A stretch of DNA of 64,000 nucleotides, taken from contig CP073042.1 in the NCBI GenBank assembly GCA_018114805.1, positions 5,377,501 to 5,441,500 on the forward strand, read 5' to 3'. Under the pieces are notes generated by a model that saw only the letters and a list, made by a program, of their open reading frames with translations, did not search any database and was not told the origin of the DNA. This DNA is from Candidatus Streptomyces philanthi (GTDB lineage Bacteria > Actinomycetota > Actinomycetes > Streptomycetales > Streptomycetaceae). Below are positions 1 to 8,475 of the stretch, piece by piece (position 1 is the first letter of the stretch; every line of letters begins with the position of its first letter). The position numbers and the translations under genes were made by a program.

Positions 1-988
1 CACGAGGTAGATCTGCCCGCCGCGCACCACGGCCCGTACGGTGCGCGACAGGAACGGTCCCGCGGCGGCCAGCGGGGCCGGCACCCGCAGCCGCAGCAAC
101 TGGCCCTTGACCGGCCGCACCGGCGGCACCACGTCGCCGGGCACCCCGGCGAGCCGGCCGCTGAGGCTGCCGCCGGCGAGGACCACCTGACCCGCCGCGA
201 CCCGGGCGCCGTCGGCCAGCACGGCGCCCGTCGCGCGCCGGGCGCCGGCGCGCTCCGCCCCCCCCCGGGCGTCCCCCGGAGCCGGCCAGCGTCAGCCGCC
301 GCGCCCAGGAGTGCCGGAAGTCGACCCCGGCGCGCCGGCAGGTGGTCAGCAGGGCGGCGGCGAGCAGCCGGGGATCGATCTGGTGGTCACCCTCGACCCA
401 TACGCCACCGCGCACGCCGGGCGCGAGCAGCGGCTCCAGGCGCCGGCACTCGCGCCCGGTCAGCCACCGCGCGTCGAGCCCGCAGCGCTGCTGGAGGCCG
501 TGCAGGTCCCGGAGTTGGGCCCGGTCGTCGCTGTCGAGCGCGATGGCGAGGGTGCCGCAGGCGCGGTAGCCGGTGGGTTGGCCGCTCGCCTCCGTCAGCT
601 CGGCGGCGAAGTCGGGGTAGCGGCGCGCCGACGCCAGGTTCAGGCCGAGCAGCGTCTCCTCGCCGTAGTGCGTCTCGGTGACGGCAGCCAGCATGCCCGC
701 CGCGACCTGGGCGGCCCCGCCACCGGGCGCCGGGTCGGCCAGCACGGTACGCAGCCCGCGCTGGGCGGCGCGCCACGCGGTGACCAGGCCGATGATGCCG
801 CCGCCGATGACCAGCACGTCACAGCGGACGTCGGAGGCCGCCGGCCCCGCCGCCACCGCCCGCTCCGGCGCGGGCCGCCGCGCGTCGGTGGGGCGGGCCC
901 CGGGCGGGGGACGGAGCGGGTCCTCGTGGTGCGGGGGCGCGGTGGTCCCGCCGTGGGCGGCCGCGTGGTCTTCGGCAGACGCGTGCAT
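1..988 (-). pseudogene. thiO: Glycine oxidase ThiO, partial and frameshifted
   Basis: FAD-dependent glycine oxidase that supplies dehydroglycine for the thiazole half of thiamine. The start is ATG at 988-986; an Ala/Pro-rich leader is followed by the FAD-binding beta strand VLVIGGGIIGLV around residue 50, then a glycine-oxidase-like region (GVWVEGDHQIDPRLLAAAL). The reading frame changes at a run of nine C on the plus strand (about 258-266): removing one base restores GAVLADGARVAAGQ and the rest of the domain to the window edge. The gene runs off the left edge, where thiS/thiG usually follow. It lies just behind a TPP riboswitch. The single indel in a homopolymer may be a sequencing error or a real lesion; identity of the family is fairly sure. 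Confidence 0.8.
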
Positions 989-1002
989 GGGCGTCCAGCC
1001 CC

Positions 1003-1092
1003 TCCCTTCGCCGGAATGACCCGGATCAGGTTCGTACGGTCGGGGGCCGCCAGCCCCCCTCTCAGCCCAGTGCGTCCGGGCTCCCGCGAGTG
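1003..1092 (-). promoter_or_regulatory. TPP (THI element) riboswitch upstream of thiO
   Basis: Read on the minus strand the segment contains the two signature strings of the thiamine pyrophosphate aptamer: GGGCTGAGA (about 1068-1060) and, after a GC-rich P3 hairpin, AACCTGATCCGGGTCAT followed by GGCGAAGG (about 1034-1005). It ends about 15 bases before the thiO ATG, and GGGAGGGG between them is a possible ribosome binding site, which fits translational control by sequestration. When thiamine pyrophosphate is plentiful the thiO operon should be shut down. Confidence 0.92.
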
Positions 1093-1278
1093 GTGTGCAC
1101 CCGCCACTCTAATACGCCCCCCCGTGGCCCCGAAACGGAGCGGGCCTGGCATCCGTGGTCAGGCCACCGACCCCGCGCCCGGCGCGCGGGCGCGCCGTGT
1201 CACGGCGGGTGACCTTGTGTCGGAGATCTCCCCGCACGGCGCTGCGGCCCGCGACACGCCTCGTCCTACAGTGATCGC

Positions 1279-2559
1279 GTGAGCGAGGACACCGAGGAGA
1301 CGCGCAACGGCGGCCAGGGCCGCGCCGTGACCGGTGGGCCGAGCGGCGACGACCACAGGGTCGTGATCGTCGGGGCCGGCATGGCTGGGGTACAGACCGC
1401 GGTCGCCCTGCGTGAGCAGGGCTGGACCGGCCTGATCACGCTGCTCGGGGGCGAACCCCACCAGCCGTACGACCGGCCGCCGCTGTCCAAAGCGGTGCTG
1501 CTCGGCAAGGCCGAGGGGTCGGCCTTCGACGTGGACTTCGCCGCGCTCGGCATCGACCTCCAACTCGGTCGCTGGGTGGCCGGCGTGCGGCCGGCCGAAC
1601 GCCTCGTGGCCACCGACGCGGGCCCGGTGTCGTACGCCCATCTCGTGATCGCCACCGGCGCCGAGCCGATCGCGCTGCCCGGCAGCGAGGGCGTGCCCGG
1701 CGTGCACCTGCTGCGCACGCTGGACGACGCGGAGCGGCTGCGACCGGTGCTCGCCGCACAGCACGACATCGTCGTCGTCGGGGCCGGCTGGATCGGCGCC
1801 GAGTTCGCGACCGCGGCCCGCGAGGCGGGCTGCGCGGTGACCGTGGTCGAGGCCGCGGACCGGCCGCTGGCCGGCGCGCTGCCGGCCGAGGTGGCCGCGC
1901 ACATGGTCGGCTGGTACGCGGACAGCGGGGCCGTGCTGCGCACCGGGGCGCGGGTCGCCGCGGTGGAGCCGGGGGCGGTCTCGCTCGCCGACGGCACCCG
2001 GCTGCCGGCCGACGCCGTGGTGGTCGGCATCGGGGCCAGGCCCGCGACGGGCTGGCTGGCGGACTCGGGCATCGCCCTGGGGTCCGACGGCTCCGTGCGG
2101 GCCGACGGCGCGCTGCGCGCCTCGGCCCCCGACGTGTACGCGGTCGGCGACTGCGTCTCCTTCCCCTCGGCCCGCTACGGCCAGCGGCTGCTCGTGCACC
2201 ACTGGGACAACGCGCTCCAGGGGCCACGCACGGTCGCGGCCCACATCGTCGGCGGCGACGCCGCGCACTTCACGGGGCCGGTCTACGATCCGGTGCCGTA
2301 CTTCTGGTCCGAGCAGTTCGGCCGGTTCGTGCAGTACGCGGGGCACCACACGGCCGCGGACGCGATGGTCTGGCGCGGCGACCCGACGAGCGCCGCCTGG
2401 AGCGTGTGCTGGCTGCGCGACGGGGCGCTGATCGCCCTGTTGGCGGTGGGCCGCCCGCGCGACCTGACACAGGGCCGCAAGCTGATCGAGCAGGGCGCCC
2501 ACCTGGACGAGGCCCGCGCGGCCGACCCGTCGGTGCCGCTCAAGTCCGCCGTCCGCTGA
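1279..2559 (+). CDS. FAD/NAD(P)-dependent oxidoreductase, ferredoxin-reductase-like
   Basis: A 426-residue pyridine nucleotide-disulfide oxidoreductase of the ferredoxin/rubredoxin reductase type. Seen in the sequence: an FAD-binding VVIVGAGMAGVQTA motif near residue 28, a PYDRPPLSK segment typical of this family, a second Rossmann motif IVVVGAGWIGAEFA near residue 164 for NAD(P)H, the DVYAVGDC flavin motif near residue 285, and a C-terminal reductase dimerisation region. The start is GTG and gives a 28-residue hydrophilic leader. It is divergent from thiO. The electron acceptor cannot be read from the sequence; no ferredoxin or oxygenase gene is adjacent. The frame is intact. Confidence 0.85.
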   Translation: MSEDTEETRNGGQGRAVTGGPSGDDHRVVIVGAGMAGVQTAVALREQGWTGLITLLGGEPHQPYDRPPLSKAVLLGKAEGSAFDVDFAALGIDLQLGRWVAGVRPAERLVATDAGPVSYAHLVIATGAEPIALPGSEGVPGVHLLRTLDDAERLRPVLAAQHDIVVVGAGWIGAEFATAAREAGCAVTVVEAADRPLAGALPAEVAAHMVGWYADSGAVLRTGARVAAVEPGAVSLADGTRLPADAVVVGIGARPATGWLADSGIALGSDGSVRADGALRASAPDVYAVGDCVSFPSARYGQRLLVHHWDNALQGPRTVAAHIVGGDAAHFTGPVYDPVPYFWSEQFGRFVQYAGHHTAADAMVWRGDPTSAAWSVCWLRDGALIALLAVGRPRDLTQGRKLIEQGAHLDEARAADPSVPLKSAVR

Positions 2560-2867
2560 CGCGCGGGCCAAGCCGGCGGCGGCGCCGGGGCCCGCGGGTG
2601 CGCCGCGCAGGGCCCGCCGCCCCTCGCGGGTGGCCGCCGAGCGGGCTGGGCGAGGTGGCCGGCCGGCGCGTACCCGGCGCGGCGGCCGGGCGCCCGGACC
2701 GCTCGCGAACCGGGCGGGCGGGGTCCGACGGCGGTGCCGCCCGGTAGCCTCAACGGATCGCTTCTCAGCGTAAAACCGCAGGTCAGAGTGGGCAGCCAGG
2801 GCGTGAGGAGGAGAAAGTCGGCCGCTTTCGGCTACCGAGTGTCAGTCCCAGATGGCAGGCTTGTCCC
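2560..2867. other. Intergenic region without a recognisable gene
   Basis: About 310 bases of GC-rich sequence between the oxidoreductase and the Rv2175c-like gene. Open frames here are shadows without family similarity. The last 60 bases, from CTCAACGG onward, are less GC-rich and end in GAGGAGGAGAAAG, which lies too far from the next start to be its ribosome binding site; they probably contain the promoter. I see no convincing hairpin. Confidence 0.5.
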
Positions 2868-3233
2868 GTGACCGAGATTGACGCAAAGACCGATGCTCTT
2901 GTCCCTGCCTGGCTCACCCTCCCCGACATCGCCGAACTGCTCGACGTCGAGGTAACCCGGGTGCGGCAGTTGGTCAAGGAAGGCCAGTTGATCGCGGTGC
3001 GCCGTGGCGAGAACCGGGCGCTCCAGGTGCCAGCCGAGTTCATCGGCGAGTGCCGCATCGTCAAGGGCTTGGTGGGCACCCTGACGCTGCTGCGGGACGA
3101 CGGCTTCACCGACGAAGAGATGCTGGAGTGGCTGTTCACCGCGGACCTGACACTCCCAGGCACCCCGGCGCAGGCGCTCCGCGAGAACCGCGGCACGGAG
3201 GTGAAGCGCCGGGCGCAGGCGCTCGCGGTGTAG
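2868..3233 (+). CDS. Rv2175c family DNA-binding protein
   Basis: A 121-residue protein with an excisionase/MerR-like helix-turn-helix at residues 15-45 (LTLPDIAELLDVEVTRVRQL, then VKEGQLIAVRRG), followed by an all-helical C-terminal domain (LRDDGFTDEEMLEWLF). This layout and length match mycobacterial Rv2175c, a DNA-binding protein phosphorylated by the kinase PknL; that role is known for the Mycobacterium protein and only inferred here, since no kinase gene is next to it. It starts with GTG (CCCGTGACCGAGATTG). The frame is intact. Confidence 0.85.
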   Translation: MTEIDAKTDALVPAWLTLPDIAELLDVEVTRVRQLVKEGQLIAVRRGENRALQVPAEFIGECRIVKGLVGTLTLLRDDGFTDEEMLEWLFTADLTLPGTPAQALRENRGTEVKRRAQALAV

Positions 3234-3471
3234 GGCGCGCGCGGTGCCGGGGTGCCGTCGCGGGCCACCGGCCCGTGGCGCGCCGCCGCCCGCGCGACCC
3301 GCTTCGCGACCCGTTCCGTAGTGCTCACAGCACGTAACCGTCCGGCGTACGGGCCAGGCCGGCGCCCCCGCGCCCGGCTCGTACGCCGCTGATCTGGGGG
3401 GAGGCCATCCCATCGCCGCCGCAGTCACCGCAGCCGCCGCGCACCGGCAACTCGCCGACGCCCGGCTGTAC

Positions 3472-4098
3472 TTGTGCACCGACGCCCGCAAGCGCCAGGG
3501 GGACCTGCCGGAGTTCCTCGACGCGGTGCTCGCCGCCGGCGTGGACGTCGTGCAGTTGCGCGACAAGGGCATGGAGGCGGCCGAGGAACTCGACCACCTC
3601 GCCGTCTTCGCCGAGGCGTGCCGCAGGCACGGCACGCTGCTGGCCGTCAACGACCGCGCGGACGTCGCCTTCGCCACCCGTGGCGCCCACCAGCCGGGAG
3701 CCCACGTGCTGCACCTGGGCCAGGGCGACCTGCCGGTGCCGGCCGCCCGCGCCATCCTCGGCGACGAGGTGCTGATCGGGCGGTCGACCCACGCTGAGGC
3801 CGAGGCCCGTGCGGCCTCCGTCGAGCCCGGCGTGGACTACTACTGCACCGGCCCCTGCTGGCCGACCCCGACCAAGCCGGGCCGGCACGCCCCCGGGCTC
3901 GACCTCGTGCGGTACGCGGCGTCGCTCGGCTCCGACCGGCCGTGGTTCGCCATCGGGGGCATCGACGCCGGCAACCTGGACGAGGTCCTGGACGCCGGGG
4001 CCCGCCGGGTCGTCGTGGTGCGCGCCATCACCGAGGCCGCTGACCCGGCCGAGGCCACCGCCCACCTTGCCAAGCGGGTGCGGGAGCGCTCGGCGTAA
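3472..4098 (+). CDS. thiE: Thiamine-phosphate synthase ThiE (N-terminal start unclear)
   Basis: Joins HMP-pyrophosphate and thiazole phosphate to give thiamine phosphate. Family motifs are present in order: VVQLRDKGM, VNDRADVAFA, LHLGQGDLPV, IGRSTHAEAEA, YYCTGPCWPTPTKPGR (phosphate loop) and WFAIGGIDAGN. The TTG at 3472 lies inside the first conserved beta strand (ARLYLCTDAR), so the true protein must begin upstream. The upstream frame is open back to a TAG at 3319 but has no ATG, GTG or TTG. An ATC at 3412, eight bases after GGGGGGAGG, is the best placed candidate and would give 228 residues. Either a non-canonical start is used, the start codon is mutated, or the base call is wrong. Confidence 0.88.
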   Translation: MCTDARKRQGDLPEFLDAVLAAGVDVVQLRDKGMEAAEELDHLAVFAEACRRHGTLLAVNDRADVAFATRGAHQPGAHVLHLGQGDLPVPAARAILGDEVLIGRSTHAEAEARAASVEPGVDYYCTGPCWPTPTKPGRHAPGLDLVRYAASLGSDRPWFAIGGIDAGNLDEVLDAGARRVVVVRAITEAADPAEATAHLAKRVRERSA

Positions 4099-4220
4099 CC
4101 GCCCGGCGCGGCCCGCCCGGGTCCGGGCCGGTGTCCGAAAACCTGGGAGCGATCCGCGCTATTCGGGCATAACGTCGCGGACGGTTGGGGGCCTCGGGCG
4201 CGGCTCGATAACCTGCTGGT

Positions 4221-5138
4221 ATGGCTCTTGGCACAGCATCCACCCGGACCGATCACGCCCGCACGGTGCGCGAACTCCTCGCATCCGGTGAACAGTCGTA
4301 TTCGTTTGAGTTCGCGGCCCCGAAGACGGAGAAGGGCGAGCGGACCCTGTGGAATGCCATTCGTCGCATTGAGGCCGTCGCCCCCACCTTCGTGTCCGTG
4401 ACATACGGCGCGGGCGGCTCCTCGCGCGAGGGCACCGTCCGCGCCACCGAGCGGATCGCCACCGACACCACCCTCACCCCGGTCGCCCACCTCACGGCCG
4501 TGAACCACTCGTTGACCGAGTTGCGCAACGTCATCGGCCAGTACGCCGACGCGGGCATCCGCAACATGCTGGCGGTCCGGGGCGACCCGCCCGGCGACCC
4601 GATGGGCGAGTGGGTGCGCCACCCCGACGGCGTCTCGTACGCCGCCGAACTCGTCGAGCTGATCAAGGAGTCCGGCGACTTCTGCGTCGGCGTCGCGGCC
4701 TTCCCGGAGATGCACCCGCGCTCCCAGGACTGGGAGACCGACATCCGGCACTTCATCAACAAGTGCCGCGCGGGCGCCGACTTCGCGATCACCCAGATGT
4801 TCTTCTACCCGGAGGACTACCTGCGACTGCGGGACCGGGTCGCGGCGGCCGGTTGCCCCACGCCGATCATTCCGGAGATCATGCCGGTCACCAACGTCCG
4901 CCAGATCGAGCGGTTCGCGCAGTTGAGCAACGCCGCGTTCCCGCCCGAACTCGCCTCGCGCATCCTGGCGGTCAAGGACGATCCGGCGGCTGTACGCTCA
5001 ATCGGAATCGACTACGCCACCGAACTGTGCGCGCGGTTGATGGCCGAGGAGATCCCCGGGCTGCACTTCATCACCCTGAACCACTCCACGGCGACGCTGG
5101 AAATCTACGAGAACCTCGGGCTGCACCAACGGCCCTGA
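4221..5138 (+). CDS. metF: Methylenetetrahydrofolate reductase [NAD(P)H] MetF
   Basis: Reduces 5,10-methylene-THF to 5-methyl-THF for methionine synthesis, a cytosolic FAD enzyme. The 305-residue length is normal for bacterial MetF. Visible family segments are SFEFAAPKTEKGE (catalytic Glu strand), FVSVTYGAGGSSREGT, HLTAVNHS, MLAVRGDPP, GADFAITQMFFYPEDY and PIIPEIMPVTN. The ATG start at 4221 leaves a 120-base gap after thiE, enough for its own promoter. The frame is intact. Confidence 0.95.
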   Translation: MALGTASTRTDHARTVRELLASGEQSYSFEFAAPKTEKGERTLWNAIRRIEAVAPTFVSVTYGAGGSSREGTVRATERIATDTTLTPVAHLTAVNHSLTELRNVIGQYADAGIRNMLAVRGDPPGDPMGEWVRHPDGVSYAAELVELIKESGDFCVGVAAFPEMHPRSQDWETDIRHFINKCRAGADFAITQMFFYPEDYLRLRDRVAAAGCPTPIIPEIMPVTNVRQIERFAQLSNAAFPPELASRILAVKDDPAAVRSIGIDYATELCARLMAEEIPGLHFITLNHSTATLEIYENLGLHQRP

Positions 5139-5183
5139 GAGCGGTGACGGCCGCGCACCGGCGGCCGGACGAGAGAGGCGTAC

Positions 5184-6293
5184 ATGGGCATGACGGTCCT
5201 CTGCTGCGCGTTCGGCGTCGTCGCCCTGTGGCTGCTCGGCGAGGTGCTGTTGCAGCACAAGGCGCGACTGCGCTGGCGGCTGCTGGCCTTCGCCGGTTTC
5301 CTCGGCGTCGTGGTCGGCGTCGTCCTCAGGTCGGCGCCGCTGATCGGCGCGGGCACGGCGGCCTTCGCGGTCGGCCAGACCTACGTCACGCTCTCCTTCC
5401 GGCGCGGTTTCGCCACCGGCTGGTCGCTGCGCGGCCCGGGCGGCGCGGGGCGCGCCAGCGGCGGCGGCAAGGGCCGCCGCCGTGGCGGCGCCCCCGCCTC
5501 CGAGCCGACGCTGCGCGTCCCCGACCTCCAGGCCGAGCAGGCCGAGCCACAGACCCCGCCCGCCCCCGCCGAGCCGCCCGTCCCGCCGACCTATCAACCG
5601 GAACCGCTGCCCGACGACACCGACGGCTACGGCATATACCGCACGGACTCCGCCGACACCCGGTTCGCCGCCGCGCCGAGCGGCCCGCCTCCATCCGGCG
5701 ACACCGTCGCCGCCGCCGGCCCGGGTGAGCCGGGCGGATACGAGGCGTACGCGGCCTACGACGGCCACGGCGCCGGTGACGGCCAGCACGGCTACCCGGC
5801 CGGTGGCTATGACGGCTACGGCGCGGACCCCGTACGCCGGCTACCCCGGGCAGCCCTACGGCACCCCGCCGCCCCGAGCGAGGTCGCCCTGACCGGCTTC
5901 GCCGCGGGTGACTTCGCCCCGCACGACTACGCCCCGGGCGGCTACGACCCGCACGACTACGCCCCGGGCGGCTACGACCCGCACGACTTCGCCCCGGGCG
6001 GCTACGATCCGGCCACGGGCTACTCCGACCCAGCCGGCTTCCCGGGCCAGGCCGCCGGCGGCTACGGCACGGGCTACGACCCGGGTGGCCTCGGCGGCGA
6101 CGAGTACGACCAGGCCGGCTACCCCGCGACCGGCTACGGCGTGCCGCAGCAGTTCTCCCCGCAGGCGCCGTCCGAGGGCGCGTGGGTCCCGCAACAGCCC
6201 GACGGCGAGACCCCGCCGATCGCCCCGCTGCCCGGCGAGTCCGACCCGTACCACCCCGGCCACCACGACCCGGACGGCCAGTACCGCTACTGA
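5184..6293 (+). CDS. Membrane protein with Gly/Tyr/Asp/Pro repeats
   Basis: 369 residues with no family I recognise. Two or three hydrophobic helices lie in residues 1-75 (a segment of Leu, Val and Ala from residue 3, and LLAFAGFLGVVVGVVL), followed by a long low-complexity tail rich in Pro, Gly, Tyr and Asp that is probably disordered. The tail holds three 10-residue repeats of the form HDYAPGGYDP. Around 5830-5870 the frame reads an atypical Arg/Leu-rich stretch, whereas the +1 frame reads PYAGYPGQPYGTPPP, in keeping with the surrounding tail; this looks like two compensating indels. It follows metF by 45 bases and may be co-transcribed. Confidence 0.6.
   Translation: MGMTVLCCAFGVVALWLLGEVLLQHKARLRWRLLAFAGFLGVVVGVVLRSAPLIGAGTAAFAVGQTYVTLSFRRGFATGWSLRGPGGAGRASGGGKGRRRGGAPASEPTLRVPDLQAEQAEPQTPPAPAEPPVPPTYQPEPLPDDTDGYGIYRTDSADTRFAAAPSGPPPSGDTVAAAGPGEPGGYEAYAAYDGHGAGDGQHGYPAGGYDGYGADPVRRLPRAALRHPAAPSEVALTGFAAGDFAPHDYAPGGYDPHDYAPGGYDPHDFAPGGYDPATGYSDPAGFPGQAAGGYGTGYDPGGLGGDEYDQAGYPATGYGVPQQFSPQAPSEGAWVPQQPDGETPPIAPLPGESDPYHPGHHDPDGQYRY
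5921..6010 (+). repeat. Three tandem 30-bp repeats inside the Gly/Tyr-rich protein
   Basis: Units of 30 bp at 5921-5950, 5951-5980 and 5981-6010; the first two are identical and the third differs at two bases. Each starts GCACGACTAC and ends GGCTACGACCC. They encode HDYAPGGYDP three times in frame, so copy number could vary without breaking the gene. Confidence 0.9.
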
Positions 6294-6510
6294 CACCGCC
6301 CGCGACCAACGGGGCGCGGGTGAGGCGCGGCCTGCTGGGCCCGCGCCGGCACCGCGCGGCAGCCGCTTCGCAGGGATCCATCGCGCACCAACTCAGCGCG
6401 TGGCAACCCGTCGCCTACGCACCCGCCGGGCACTGGGCGACGGCCGTGCACCGGACGGGCGGCGGCAGCGGTGACCCGTGGCCGGGCCGGCCCGACCACG
6501 GGTGGGGCGG

Positions 6511-8070
6511 TTACTGCGAGCCGCGCCAGTCCGCGCCGTCGACGATGAGCCCGGCCACCATGGCGCCCGACATGCCCGCGTGCGCGAGGCCGCCGCCCGG
6601 GTGTGACCAGCCGCCCACCCGGTACAGGCCGGGCAGTTGGGCCGGGTTGGCGGGGGCCAGGTACCGGCCGCCGGCCCCCGCGAGCGAGGCCACTGGCACG
6701 CTGCCGGTGGCCACGCCCGTCTCCCGCGCCGCGTCGTATGGCGTGCGTATCTCGCGCCACAGCAGGCGGCCCCGCAGGTCCGGTACGGCCGCTTCGGCCG
6801 CCGAGACCAGCCGGTCCGCCGTCCGCTCGGCCAGCTCCGCGTCGGTCCAGTCCACCGCCGTGTGCGGGCGCGCGGCGGCCGTGAGCGTCACGGCCTCGTG
6901 GTCGCCGTCCGGCACCAACTCGGGGTCGGCGGGCCGCGATACCGTCACCGTCGGCGCCCTGGCTACCCCCGGGCCGGGAGCCGGGGCCGCGGCGCGCCGC
7001 CGGCCGGGGCGGGTCGGGAACAACTCCGCGTACTCCGCGTCGGGGTCCGCCGGGTGCACCACCGTCCGGTGCGGCGCCTCCGCCGGGCGGGCGCCACGCA
7101 GCGCCAGCAGCACGGAGAACCGGCCGAGCGGCGCTTCCGCCCCGCCGCCCCCGCCGCCGTCCGGAGCCGGCGCCGAGCCGGCGGCGGCCTCCGGCGGGAG
7201 CAGGCGCGCCAGTTGCTCCGGGCCCACCCCGGCGACCACCGCGTCGGCGGTGACCGTGGTGCCGTCCGCCAGCTCGATGCCCGCGGCACGACCGTCCTTG
7301 GCCAGCACGGCCCTGGCCTCCGCGCCGAAGGTGAACTCCACCCTGCGGGCCAGGCAGCGCGCGTGGAGCGCGTCGGCCAGCGTGCGCATCCCGCCCCGCG
7401 CGTACCAGCTCCCGAAGGTCTGCTCCAGATAGGTGAGTACGCTCGCGCTGGCCGGCGCCGCGCGCGGGTCGAGGCCGTACGCCAGGGCCTGGCTCTCCAG
7501 GAGCGCGGCCAGCCGGAGGTCGGTCAGCTCGCGCCGGGCGACCTTGGCTAGCGGGGCCGGGCCGCGCTGGAACCAGCCGCGCCGCAGCGCCGGATACGGG
7601 TCGTCGGCCAGCGCGGCCCGGTCGGCGCGCAGCGGCTCCTCCAGCAGGGGGCGCCGGGTGGCGTCCCAGACCTCGCGCGCGCGGTTGACCAGATCGCTCC
7701 ACCGCTCGCCCGACCCGGCGCCGAACGCGGCGTCCAGCGCACTGACGACGCCTGCCCGGGACGCGTTGGGCAGTGTGACCGCGGTGCCGTCGGCGAAGAC
7801 GTGGGCGCCGGCCGGATCGACCTGGCGCAGCTCGACGCACTGCTCCAGCGGCTCCTTGCCGGTCTTGACGAACAGGTCGCGGTAGACGGCGGGCAGGTGC
7901 AGCAAGCCGGGGCCGGTGTCGAAGGCGAAGCCGTCCCGTTCGAACCGCCCCACGCCGCCGCCGTGCGTCGCGCCGCGCTCGTACACCGCCACCCGGTGGC
8001 CCGCGACGGCCAGCCTGGCGGCGGCTGCCATCGCGCCCATCCCGGCGCCGATCACCGCAATCCGTGCCAT
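6511..8070 (-). CDS. Phytoene-desaturase-like FAD oxidoreductase
   Basis: A 519-residue flavoprotein of the CrtI/amine-oxidase superfamily. The N-terminus RIAVIGAGMGAMAAAARLA is the dinucleotide-binding motif, followed by the RFERDGFAFDTGPGLLHLP segment typical of phytoene desaturases. The C-terminus has the second FAD motif GLYRVGGWSHPGGGLAHAGM. I chose ATG at 8070-8068 because the Rossmann strand starts at residue 3; ATG codons at 8100 and 8163 would add 10 or 31 unconserved residues. No other carotenoid genes (crtB, crtE) are nearby, so a carotenoid substrate is not supported. The internal loop from residue 325 to 420 is Pro/Gly/Ala-rich. The frame is intact. Confidence 0.75.
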   Translation of the reverse strand: MARIAVIGAGMGAMAAAARLAVAGHRVAVYERGATHGGGVGRFERDGFAFDTGPGLLHLPAVYRDLFVKTGKEPLEQCVELRQVDPAGAHVFADGTAVTLPNASRAGVVSALDAAFGAGSGERWSDLVNRAREVWDATRRPLLEEPLRADRAALADDPYPALRRGWFQRGPAPLAKVARRELTDLRLAALLESQALAYGLDPRAAPASASVLTYLEQTFGSWYARGGMRTLADALHARCLARRVEFTFGAEARAVLAKDGRAAGIELADGTTVTADAVVAGVGPEQLARLLPPEAAAGSAPAPDGGGGGGAEAPLGRFSVLLALRGARPAEAPHRTVVHPADPDAEYAELFPTRPGRRRAAAPAPGPGVARAPTVTVSRPADPELVPDGDHEAVTLTAAARPHTAVDWTDAELAERTADRLVSAAEAAVPDLRGRLLWREIRTPYDAARETGVATGSVPVASLAGAGGRYLAPANPAQLPGLYRVGGWSHPGGGLAHAGMSGAMVAGLIVDGADWRGSQ

Positions 8071-8146
8071 GCCCGCGACCCTATCCGCCCCCTCTGACAT
8101 CGCCGCCGACCGGCCCCGGTCCGGGCGCGCGAACGCACGCGGTAGG

Positions 8147-8174
8147 TACGCGTACTCATTCACCCAGATGAGTA
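8147..8174. promoter_or_regulatory. Inverted repeats upstream of the desaturase-like gene
   Basis: TACTCAT (8153-8159) and ATGAGTA (8168-8174) form a perfect 7-bp dyad with an 8-base spacer, and the adjoining GTACGCGTAC (8147-8156) is a 10-bp palindrome. They lie 80-105 bases upstream of the chosen start, where an operator would sit. No regulator can be named from the sequence. Confidence 0.4.
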
Positions 8175-8369
8175 GGTGCGCGGATGGTGCTCCACCTGCG
8201 AAGACGGAAGAGTGAGGGGCGCGGCAGGGACGCTGGCGTCACACCGCCGACACGGGGCGGCGGCGCGGCGACGCTGCCGAGACCGGGGGCGGGTTGGCTC
8301 GGGGGACCACCCGGCCCCTTGGGGCCTCCGGACACTGGGGACGGGGGAGCAACGGGGGAGCACGGGACA

Positions 8370-8421
8370 GGCGCTGTTCTGGGGTCGGTCGAGGGGGATC
8401 GGCCCACGCCAGGACAGCGCC
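8370..8421 (-). terminator. Likely terminator hairpin after tetR
   Basis: GGCGCTGTTCTGG (8370-8382) pairs with CCAGGACAGCGCC (8409-8421) over 13 positions with one G-T wobble, enclosing a GGTCGG/GATCGGCC inner region. It is 55 bases beyond the tetR stop. There is no clear U tract, as is common in Streptomyces. Confidence 0.5.
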
Positions 8422-8475
8422 TTCGCGCGTGCCGGGGCACCCGGCGCCGGCACACCAACCGGCCCCGCCGCCCCG

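Larger units (their letters stand above)
8071..8475. other. Intergenic region between the TetR operon and the desaturase-like gene
   Basis: About 405 bases with no gene I can support. It holds the inverted repeats at 8147-8174 and a hairpin at 8370-8421. The rest is GC-rich sequence with several G runs. Confidence 0.5.
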
